Of a DNA stretch of 64,000 bases, positions 29,401-41,400 are shown in pieces (position 1 is the first letter of the stretch; each line of letters opens with the position of its first letter). The stretch is from Paroedura picta (lineage: Eukaryota > Chordata > Lepidosauria > Squamata > Gekkonidae): NCBI RefSeq assembly GCF_049243985.1, contig NC_135376.1, forward strand, positions 39,599,001 to 39,663,000. Reading direction: 5' to 3'. The notes below the pieces were generated by a model. That model was not told the DNA's origin. It ran no database searches and worked only from the letters and a program-made list of their open reading frames with translations. The position numbers and the translations under genes were made by a program.

Positions 29401-32400
29401 TAATAAGTCGGAGACTGGGGTATTTTCAACTACTTTCTTCCAACAGAACTTGCCTGCCAAATAGCTCCAGTACCCTTCTTCTAATCTTGCTTCTTTCACC
29501 CACTAAACCAGCTCTTTTTCTCTTCACAGCTTACAGGATCTATATATGGCAAAGGGGGAACTGCAGATGACTATTCATAAATCCATCTGGGTACCACATT
29601 ACTAGTTCCAACTGCTCCTGCTTTAAAGAACTTCCTCAAGTCCTTGTTATTATTATTGATTGATACAGTAAGCATAACAGTAAACAGGAGAAACAGCTCT
29701 TCCGCTAACATACGTACACACAGAAAATCCAGTGTTTTAATACAACCATCCTACTAAAAAACCCATCATTATGTCACAGACACCAAGATTTCACCCCTAC
29801 CTGCTTACATCTCTTCTGGAGCCCACAGAATCAAAGCTTCTGAAACCTTTGAAAAAGATGTGTAAGGAACACAATAAAACCGCTGACATTCCATGACAGC
29901 AATTCAGTTAAAAATAAGAATATTATATTACAAAATTTTATTCTGTCCATCCATAAAGTTCAGGGCAACCTTCAATAGGATCATCACAACATTTACATAG
30001 CAAACTACAACACGAGATGAAGGCTTTATTATACCCAATCCGTCCATAAATGATTTCTTACTTACTAGTGTTCTTTAAATACCAGATTATGATTGCAAAA
30101 TTGACAGTTATATTTATCCTCTATGAAAGGAAGTAAGCTTAAATAACCAGCATGTAATTCAGTTATTTTATAGAGAATTTCAAATTACAGATTTAAAAAG
30201 GAAAGTACAAATTAAACTCATATTATCAATATGTGTTTTCTGAAATATTTAGAAAATCCTCTTTCTAATGAATTCTTTGCCTTCCTTCTGCAAGATGAAT
30301 AGTGGTGAATTTTACTACCTTGGTTTATATCCCAGGTTCTATGGGTTATACTCAAAGTAACTTTTTGTCCCTCCCCACCTCCCATACACTCTTAAGTGCT
30401 GTCCTAAGAAAAGAAAGAGCTAGGCCCAATGAAGGGAAGAAAATTGGCAAACACAAACACACACACACAACTACTTAACCCCTTTGGATGGAAGAAAAGA
30501 TACCTTGGTTAATCCCTAATATAGGTGAGGGATCTTATTTTATCAGCTACTGACAATTGGTATTTTTGCTGCTATCAATTCTGGACAGCTTCTATGTCAA
30601 CTACATGTATCACTTGGATTCTTTTTGAGTTGTTTAATATTTACTGAAAACTTGAAGTTCCCATTCCTCCACAAGTAAGAATAACAAAGGGGAGAGATAA
30701 CACCACCTGGATGCTCCCTAGAATCAAGTCTAGCAACAGCCCTTAAGCATGTACTGACCTTCTATCTATAGACTCACTAGGGAGAAAAATCAACTTCCAT
30801 TTGTACCTTGTCTTTCCCATAACGTCTAAAGCACTGTGACTTCAGAAGTCTTCACATCTCACTGCTATGAACACTGGCTTAAATGACAGCTAATACTTGC
30901 CATTTCTTGCTGTGACAGTTGGAGGGACATCCACACAGCGACAAGTCATTAACAATCCGCTTGCATGTCCTTGGACACTTGATTCAGCACATTCAAAATA
31001 ATAAAGATGGAACAGTTAATTTTCCACCAGATAAGAAAATCCCCAAGTTTTAGCTACAGTGACATTTTTACTGAACATAATGCGCTACCATCTTTGATAC
31101 TAAAGATAGCAATCCATCAACATAGTTCCATAAAACCAAGAAGAGTTTGGAAGGGGGGGGGGAGGGAGAGTCATACAGGTATACAATAGTTTAAAGCAAT
31201 ACCACAACCCCAACTGCAAAGAGACTGGGGAAGTTGCTGGTTATTTAAAGCTAGCATGCTACATGGAGGTCTTGACTGTTCCTTTTCTGCACTTGCTTAC
31301 TACAGCTAATGGCTGCGGATTCCAAACACCCAATTCCTACTTGTGGATGCTCAAGCAATCAGCACAACCTCTAATATATTGATTTTGCAATGATACATGC
31401 ATTAGCTCCTTAATATTGAGGACATTGTTATTGCATGAATTAAGATTGGGTTTCTGAAAATCACAATACCACCAAGAAGGAGGAGAAGAGTTGGTTCTTA
31501 TATGCCACTTTTCTCTACTTGAAGGAGTCTCAAAGCAGCTTACAATCACCTTCCCTTTCCTCTCCCCACAACAGACACCCTGTGAGGTAGGTGAGGCTTA
31601 AAGAGTCCTGATATTACTGCTCGGTCAGAACAGCTCTATCAGTGCTGTGGTGAGCCCAAGGTCACCCAGCTGGTTGCATATGGGGGAAGCGCGGAATCAA
31701 ACCCGATTTGCCAGATTAGAAGTCGGCACTCCTAACCACTACACCAAGCTTATTTTAGCCAACTTGGTTCCAAGTTACATATCAAAAGGAAATACAAGAG
31801 CTCTTTCTCATTAAAAAGAATCTTTATCCATTTCAACTGCTGTTTTTAATTGCTATGCTTTACATACCATTGCAGTGACTTACTTTGAGTGCTTTCCTAC
31901 AGTGGGGCTTGCATAATTTTTAGGGCTCTTTTCTTTTTCTTGTTCAAGTAGCTGTTTGTATTTTTCTTTCTCACCTCTTTGAACTCCCTGCGGAGGGAAG
32001 ATTAATTCAATGAAGTTAGAATAAAAGCAAAGGCATGTATATTCGATGCACTCCTGGACTAAACTCCTGATGCCATCCTAGTGGCCTATTATGCACGGCC
32101 GCTGAAACAGTGGCATGGAGAACGAGGAGGAGGAAGAAGCGAAGCAAACCGATTATGCACGGGACGGAACACAACGGCGGCAAAACCCAGAGTATCCGAT
32201 TATGCACGCAGATACTCCGGAGTCGCTTCTGGTTTCGCCCTGGTCCCAGGAAGCTCCACTTTCTTCCGCATCTCGCTAATGTGGCTTTTTCGGCGGCATA
32301 CGTTGACTCTGCACCCGGTTGCCGCCTGCAGCGTACATAATTGGTGATTTTAGCCGCTGCCATTCCACCCCGAATGCAGACTTTCCACTCCGTGCATAAT

Positions 32401-35400
32401 GGGCCTATAAGCAACATTTGAAATAAAGCAACACCATTGCTCCTAGCCTGCTGACAGGAAACTGAGGTACATTTATTTAGAAATATTTAGTGTTGCCTCT
32501 CTAAGCCTGAAAAAGTGTTAATTCAAATCCAGGATTCAAAACCCATCTCAGGATGAAGTAGATCATGGCACACTGGCTGGGACACTGGCCATTTCCTAAT
32601 GGACTACCTGGTGGTAGCTGTAATTCTTGTAAATCATTCTGGATTAGATGGACTTTGACTGGATCTAGCAAGGCGCTTATTTTCTAAAACAGGAACATTA
32701 ATCGATCACATAATGCTTTAAGACATAACTAATCAGCACTAAAATATCACTTGTTTTATACATCTAACACGTCAGATTCCCTAAAGGGAAAAAGACTGAA
32801 TTAGGTTATCCCTGACTGAAAAGATTTGAAAAGATTGAAAAATACTACTTAATAGCAATGTTGCTGAAAGAACCACAGAGTCAGAATTCAAAGCAATCAC
32901 AAGGTCAAGTTCTGGGAGAAAATTGGGGTATGAATTAATAATATTAATAAAATACCTTCAAGGCCCTCCGCGGACTGGGACCCACATACTTGAGGGACCA
33001 CCTGGCGCCCAATGCCCCCCGCAGGGCCTTGCACTCTGCGGGTACAAACTTGATGGTTGTACCCAGTCCCCGGGAAGCGTACCTGGCCTGAACCAGGACC
33101 TGGCCCCACCTGGTGGAATGAGCTCCTGAAAGAGCTGCAGGCCCTGTGGGATTTACCAGCTTTCCGCAGGTCCTGCAAAACGGAGCTCTTCCGCCAGGCT
33201 TATGGTTGAGGCCAGCGCCTTGATGGTAGACCGGACCCCACTCTAGGACAATGATTTGTTTATTCCTCCTTGAGATATCTACTTGGATTGGTTGGGTTGG
33301 TTGTGGTGTTGGGTTTTTAGATGGGTTTTATTGTATTAGGGGTTTTAAGGAGTTTTTTACCGATTGTGACCCGCCACAAGCCTCACGGGAATGGCGGGAT
33401 ATAAATCCAATAAATAAGCAAACAAACACATTCCTGCTTGGCCAAGAACTAATGGGAGACAATGAGCTAGTCACTACTAGATGAAAAAAAAATTCAGGTT
33501 GCCCTAAACTCCTTGAAGGAATCTCAGAATAATAAATTGTATTTTCTACTTTCACATAAAGATAAAGGTATCCCCTGTGCAAGCACCGGGTCATGTCTGA
33601 CCCTTGGGGTGGCGCCCTCTACCGTTTTCATGGCAGATTCAATACAGGGTGGTCTTGCCAGTGCCTTCCCCAGTCATTACCATTACTTTCACATACAACA
33701 AGTTCTTTAAAGGAACTGGGTTTGCCTTTTTCTGATAATGTATGCTGTCTTGAAGACTAAACACTGGAAAGGTGGGATAGAAACTTTTGAAAACAAGCTC
33801 TTATTTTTATGTTGGGAAATGTTGGGATTTTATGTTGGGATTTTCTCTGCTGGCCAAATCTCTAGTTGCTAGATTACCATGAGCAGTTCACCAATCCAGC
33901 TCTATCTCATTCGTTCCTTTCACAAATAAGGTGGTCTCCATTACCACTGGCAGGCCACTAGAAGTATTTCAGTTTGACAGTAAATTCACCAGGAAGAGAA
34001 GGAAACACTGTAACATTCTGATAATTAAGCTCAAAAGTCCTCATAGCCTAAATCATTATGAAAACTAAGTTCTATGAATCGTTTCTACGTTTTATGTGAA
34101 CCAACATGTGCGGGAGCGGCCCGTGGGCGCGACCCGATGCGCGGGCATGGCCCGCGCGGGCACGGCCCAATGCCCTGCCAGTCCCCAGCCTCAGAAAGGT
34201 TGGGGACCACTGTCCTAGGAAACTGCATTTTCAATTAATAAACTCTGTTAATTAAGTGTGTGCCTGAGATCTAAATAAATGCATGTGTAGCTGTGGTTTG
34301 TGGAATGGATCTTTGTGGATTCCTTCTTTCAAGGACAGCCCTCTATGCCCCTTGAAAAACAGCTACTGAGAATTAGGGCCCCCCTCAGGAATGTTATAAG
34401 AGAGGAGCTGTGGTGCAAAGAAGGAAATCCCCCAGAGTGGCTCATCTCCCAATGTCCTACTGGCTCTGACAGTTTACATTACAAGACTTCTACCCTATCA
34501 TGAATAGCATCATGACACAGGAAGCATAACATGTATTAAAGTTGAATAAACTGAGAATTCTCTAAGGAACCATGGCACTAGTTTTGTCAGAAGTCAATTA
34601 CCTCCAGCCAGCAGCACTGATTCAGGCACCACATTTTAAAAGATCTGTAGAAAGAGTTTCTTTTGGTCCCCAGGGAATAATTTTAAGACACCCAACCTAG
34701 GAATATTGCCAATTACGTTCAGTGTCTGGATGGGAGACCACTAGAGAATCTATGCAAGCTGCCTTGAGTTTAATAGCAAACAACATATCACAGGTAAATA
34801 AATAAAATAGTAGACATTGATGAAAAGTATTTCAGAATACAACCATTATGTGTAATTGGACTTACCTCTTCCACTGTGTAGTGAGGCTTTTTAAAAAGCC
34901 TTCCTGTACTCATAGGAGAAACATCTGACAAATGTCTGTGAACTGCAATTCCCCAGGGTAACAAGTCGTCTGAAAAAGAATTATTATTTGTTCTGCTGTT
35001 CTTTCTGGTACCACAGTCCTTCCTGAAAAGAAACAAAGAAAAATTACAAAATTAAACATACAACTAAAACTTGCATATTTTCATTATGGGAAATACACAA
35101 GTCTGAGGATTCAGATTATGTCACAGATCTCTTTACATCAGTCTAAATGCCGAGGGAAACAGTAAAAATAGGCAGCAGACAGCATATTGTATCAGTAGAT
35201 CTTAATGGATTAAAAATCAAGAGCCAGCAAGCACACACTTATCACTGAATGACCCCCAAAACCACAATAAAAATTTAGTTATAAAACAGCACTCCAAACA
35301 AGGCAAATTATTTCCATTTATGGTAAATGCATGTGACATACAGATCTCAAGCAAACATTCAATAAATATCTTGTGTTGGATGGACAACAGCCAGTGCATT

Positions 35401-38400
35401 AATGTTAAATGTAATTCTTATTTCCCAAGTGACACTTTTTCTAAGGAGATGGGGATCCCATTAAGAATCACTAACTAGGTGCTTCTATGAACCTCCTTCA
35501 GACATCCTGCAATCTACTTTTTCTGAATTCTCTGAATTTCAATCATCCTGCTTATGTGAAATTAATCTCAAATTGTGTAAGGCATAGCAGATAAGTTCTT
35601 TTCAATGTATTTAGGCTTCCTGTCCACGAAGAGCACCCTGCAAGTCACGGCTGCACTGCTATTTTAGATGTACCAGAAAACAAAATCAGTGGCTAATAAA
35701 ACTGTTTTTTGTAATAATGCATATTATATTTATTCCTATCAGCTCCTGAAACTAACCTAATTCAGCTTGTATAATGCTCCGACCTTCCCAGACTCCTCTC
35801 AATGAATTTGCTCCTTAGTCCTCAGCCATTCTCATCTATACATTTTTAAAAAGCACTAAATGCAGTGCCAAACCAGAGAAGTTGCATATTGGATGGGATC
35901 TTTACTTGCCTCCTGAGTAATGCTGAATAGTCAACAACTTTTTAACATGAAATGAGAACAACCTTGCAGAAATGGTGCAGTGCAGTATTATTCCTGCCAA
36001 TTTATTTACATGGTTGATATTTACATGCTTGATTCAACACAATTTTAAGTTGCAATGCGTATGTAAAGTTGTCCTATACAGAATCCAACCACTGGTCCAA
36101 CAAGGCCAGTATCGTCTACTCAGTTTGTCAATGGCTCTCCAGGATCTGAGGCAGAGTTCTTTCACATCACACCTGTTACCAGATCTTTTTAAACTAGAGA
36201 TTATTGGGATTGAACCTGGAACCATAGGCATGCTGAACATATGCTCTACCACTGAGCCACAGCCCATCCCCAAATGAACTGTGAAGTGAATTGTGGAACA
36301 TCTATTTATGGCACCACAACCCTAAGTACCGTCAATAATCAGCAGCTCATATAAGAACAAATTGAGAACTTCTTCAAGAGGTGTACCGGTAATACATGCC
36401 TGAAAAGTTTTAATCCACCAGTGAATTTGAATTTTAAAGTGATGAACAAAAAATGTTAAATGGAAATTTTTTACCTGAGAGAGGGCATAACACTGCTACC
36501 ATTAGGAGCCATCTCTTCATTTGGATGCCCACTGGTACCACAGGCAGTTTTTTTATCTGATGGAAAAAGGCAACAGGATGCATCACTAACAATTATTTTG
36601 TTGGGCTACGCCCAGAGGATTATCATATTTCCTTCCTTTCTAAGATTGTTAGAAGCACCAATCTACTGTTTTAAGCGGGAAGATGCTGAATCCACCGCAA
36701 ATCTGCCTTGGCCATAAGAAGGAGAAGGATAAAGCATTCCTCTGGAGCACACATGCAGGCAAACAAGGGCTGGAATTCTCCTGGTCAATAATTGGTTTGT
36801 AAGAAACGTTCCAGAATCTGACAACTTTTCTGCAAGGATGAACCTCCCAGAAGAGGTAAGAGGTTCCTACCTCCTGGCTTTCTAGTGAGGAATCAAAAGA
36901 GAGCTAGCTCTGGAGAGTTTTGAGGGTAGCTTGGGTCTGACAGGCTGAATGGAACACAATTTTGTTTTAATGTTAATTTAATTAAAAGGTTACTATGGTT
37001 TTACCATGTTGGGTCCTAGAATGCCTGAGAGGAAGATAGATATATGAAAATTTAAAATAAGTAAATAAACAAGCCATGGGATTTGTCATTTCACATGATT
37101 CATATATCACAACAAACTTTGCTCTGAATAATTCCTAATTCGGATCAATGTATCAATGGCACGTGAGGGAAGGCAGGGTACGAGACACAGAGGACTCACT
37201 GGCTCTTTCTCATCACAGATAAACAGAGACCTGTGATGTCTGCATACAGGCACAGCCTAAATCTAACACTTCTGTAGCTCATCCCATAATATAAAACATT
37301 ACATAAGCACAAGTACTTCATAAGAAGTAGAATTATGATAAAACCATTTATGAAGCAAAAATAGGATTATACAATCCAGTGCTTTGAATATTTTTATTTT
37401 ATTGTCTCAATTAATGTGAGATATATAATACGAAATAAAATGTCACAGTTGGCTAGACAAAACAGATCTCATATAGAATTACAGTTTGCATCCAACTTAC
37501 CCAGTTCAACCATTTGCATCCCAGAGGTAGGTTCCATCAGTTCAGCATCCAAAGTATCAGAGGCATTTGGAATAAACTTAAAGAAATGTTTTTGCATAAG
37601 CATTATTCCAGTCACTTCACATGTACAACACCCATAGTGTTCCCACGCCCAGTGTTACTGCTTAGAACACAAAACATGCCCAGATTATTATTCTACTATT
37701 TTAAGATTCTGAAGACTATGGCATGAAATTCAGGGCTGCCTACACAAAACCATGTATTATTCTCACATAACTTAATGTGATATATCACACGTCAAGTTCA
37801 GATAGAAAGTCTTCATTTGGTACATTAGTGCCACAGAAAACATACTTTCAACGGTGAAACAAATTGCTAAACCCAGTACATGTCTCTTGAAATGCTTACT
37901 TAGTTTTTGTCTTTCCAATGAAATACCTGAGCATAATGATCTCCAAATGGACACACCATTTATTTTTTAAAAAATAAAATGAATAGGCATTTAAAATCGA
38001 CCAATATCAATGTCTTTTAGTTGCAATCATGTTTTCCATCGTATAGAAATGACATCATTGTTGCAATAAAAACACCTAATTTCCATGGGATGATATAACT
38101 GACAGCCCTGCTAACCAAAGCATGCATAACAATGTGCTGCTGTCCCGTCCTTCCCGCACACACCTGCTAACAATAAAATTCAAGGCAACCTGATATCATA
38201 CCCAAGAATTTGTAATCTGTCTCATCCCCTGACAGTGAACAACTGGACATTTCACAAGTCCTATTAATTACATAGTTTTAAACTGAGATTTAAAGACTTA
38301 TAAAGAACTTGCTTATACAAGTTCTGCTTTTTCATTGGAGAGAGAGGACAATGGCACAGGAAAAAAGGACATTTAAAGTGAAAACTAGCATCCTGTTACC

Positions 38401-41400
38401 AAGTCACCTCTACAAACCTAAATTCTATGAGACTATCTATAAAGCACCAGGAATCTGTTGACGGCGTGCATGCACATCTGTGTTTAGAGGCAAAAGGTTT
38501 TATGCATAATACATAATACTTCAAGATCTTCTCATAAGTGGCACTGCCACCATCTCTGGGAGTAACATTTTGTGACCCTGATTAATTGTCTTATGACAGC
38601 CTGAGTCTCAGCTAGCACAGTGTGCATGTACCAGAGGAAGTGCCTTCTTTATTTGGATTTTTATACCGCCCATTCTTTGGCTGCAAGAGGGAGAACAAGG
38701 CAAGGCCCTGGTTTGCAGCAAAGAACTAGCTTCACCATTCAATCTGTAATATGTTATGTGAGCTGAGCAGCTGACTAGGGGCGGGGGGGGAGGACTGTAA
38801 AGAATAGGTTCCCAGTTTTAAAAAGTTTATTCTAAGCACACATAGAAATACAAGGAAAACTCATAACACAAGAACTAAATAATCTAGACAGTTCTAAATC
38901 TCAAAGGACTTCTTCAGGTTTCTCCAATGAGGCTAGCCAAGCATTTCAAAACTCATAACTGAAAGCAAGCAAATGCCTCCTCCTTGCTAATCCTTATTTT
39001 ACAGGTTCCATGAGGGGGTTCATCTTTGACTAAACAGAAAGTGAGGGGCTAAGCAAATGTCCCCCTCCAAGTTTATGACCAGTGAATTATTCTCCCCAGG
39101 ACTATGTGAGTTTTGCACAGCACTACCAAGGTTGTATGCAGAGCTAGAAGCCAAGTTCAAAAATGACAAACGTCTCCTGTGCAGTATACAGTAGAGGCAT
39201 CAGACTAAGGGAAATTTCCCTACAATGGGCCATTAAGTGTGGATGGATTCTCCATTGTTTTCCCTCAGAGATATATTTGACATTAATTCAGGTATTAAAT
39301 CCTTGAGGCTTAAATAACTGAGCTGATCATGTTCATAAAATTATCCTCTCTTACAGCTAAACAATAAGAGATTTCCATTCATTACACTGTCATTCCACAT
39401 AAAACATGACAAATAACCCACTAAATTAATTTGGTTTGAAAGTACTATTTCAAAATCCTTACAAACCTCAGCTGTAGCTTCTGCATGCTGATCTCCAGTC
39501 AGAAAATACTTAGCTGTCAGCTGGGATGGTAGCTTAATTAGATTAACGAATCTTTGTGTAAATGTGCAGAAAATTCCTACAGAAATTAAATACAATACAT
39601 TGAAATTCCTTAAATATACTAAGATGACAATCCCTCTAGAAACTTTGTGATTCTAATTCCTACTTCCTAATTTTCATGTAATACAAGAATGTTATTTCTG
39701 TAACAGACCACAATGTTCACATGGATTTCAAATTTCACCTCACCCTGCCAAAGCATAATCAGTTACACAAAGATAGATTCAAGGCTCACGCCTTTAACAA
39801 CAGGCATTTGGCTGAGGCCAAGCACAACCAACCAACATCTGCAGGGCCCCTGCCCCCCCCCCCGAAACCCACTAAGACTCCTAGACCTGTTTGAATTACT
39901 ATTGTTTATGTTATACTGTTACCCAGTTATATCTGTTAATAATATGAATATTATAGTTATTATATGTACTAGAAGTTAAGCCCACTGTAGGCTAAATACA
40001 GCGGGCGCTAGCAGTCTCTCCCCCCGGCTCCCTCCCGGCCGTGTTCCCGGCTTGCCTCAGCCGAAGCCTTTGGCCCCCGACCCGCTCCCTGCTGCTTTGC
40101 AGGCTTGGGAGAAGGAAAAGGAGCACAGGTGCGGCATCTCCGATGCGGCGGCCGTGCTCCTTTGCCCTCCCCAAAGCCTTTAGCCCCCAGCCCCCCTCCC
40201 TGCTGCTTTGCAGACTTCGGGGAAGGGAAAGGAGCATGGTACAATATGCTGTGCTCCTTTGCCCTCCCAGAAGCCTGTAGTCTCCGGCCCCCATTCCCGT
40301 CGATGCCTCCTCCTTACCTCCACGTCCTACGGGGTATGGGTGAGTCAGGAGGCGCTACACGCCTCCCGACTCCGGGGCCAGCCACCAATCGGGAGGCGCG
40401 CTATGCACGTCTCCCAACTGGCTCCTTAACCCCAGACTGACAATTGGAAGGACAAATCGGGAGGCGCTTTGCACTTCCCGATAGGCCCCTCCACGTGTCA
40501 GTCCAGGGCCAAGCACCAATGGCCACCCTTCCCCATCCCGGACTGGGCCCACCCCAACCCCTCTTACTGCTTTATTTATACTGCTCCTGGATTGGTTTAC
40601 AGATGGTTCCATATATAGTTTCAGTTCTCTGTAAACTGCCCTGAGCCTTCGGGGAGGGTGGTATATAAATATGAATGAATGAATGAATGAATGAATGAAT
40701 GAATGAATGAATGAATGAATGAATGAATAAATAAATAAATAAATAAATAAAAATAATTCATAAGAAATGGTTGAACAAGCATTACCAAGTTTCTGCCGTT
40801 TTGTTTGCTCCTGGTCAGGGTCTTCTATATTTAATTCAGTACTGTGGACAGAAAATATTTAAATAATTTTAACAAAGAAGTCTTTTAAAATATTAAAACG
40901 AGGCAGATGCTCTCTGTTCCTTCCAAATTTGATTTATTTGTCCTCAAGGACCATTGAAAACAGCATTTTATTGCTGACCATCAAATAATTGGTACACCAC
41001 TGGATATACAAAGTTCTCCCATGAGAACACCTCACACCAATAAGTTTTGACATGTTGCCTCTCCTGTAAAATTCTCATACCAATTCATCAATTATCGTGC
41101 TGGTGGTGGGGCACTAGGAAATTTTATCTCTGTTTTTCTTAATATATTTTATCTTGTTTATTATTTCCTATCAATGTCTCTATTTTATGCATTGCCTATT
41201 TTACATAAGATTGTAATAGGCATTGTTTTGGCAAAATGTAGTAAGTTCATGTATCCTTTAAGCCAGGATTAGTCAACCTGTGGTCCTCCAGATGTCCATG
41301 AGCTACAATTTCCATGAGCCCCTGCCAGCAAATGCTGGCAGGGGCTCATGGGAATTGTAGTCCATGGACATCTGGAGGACCACAAGCTGACTACCCCTGC

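Noticed and set aside
36240-36275. tRNA gene candidate (TGGCTCAGTGGTAGAGCA on the - strand)
   Set aside because: Only A and B boxes remain, no cloverleaf closes, and a SINE body follows.
40008-40440. Overlapping long frames on both strands
   Set aside because: Same reason: low-stop GC-rich transposon sequence, no family match.
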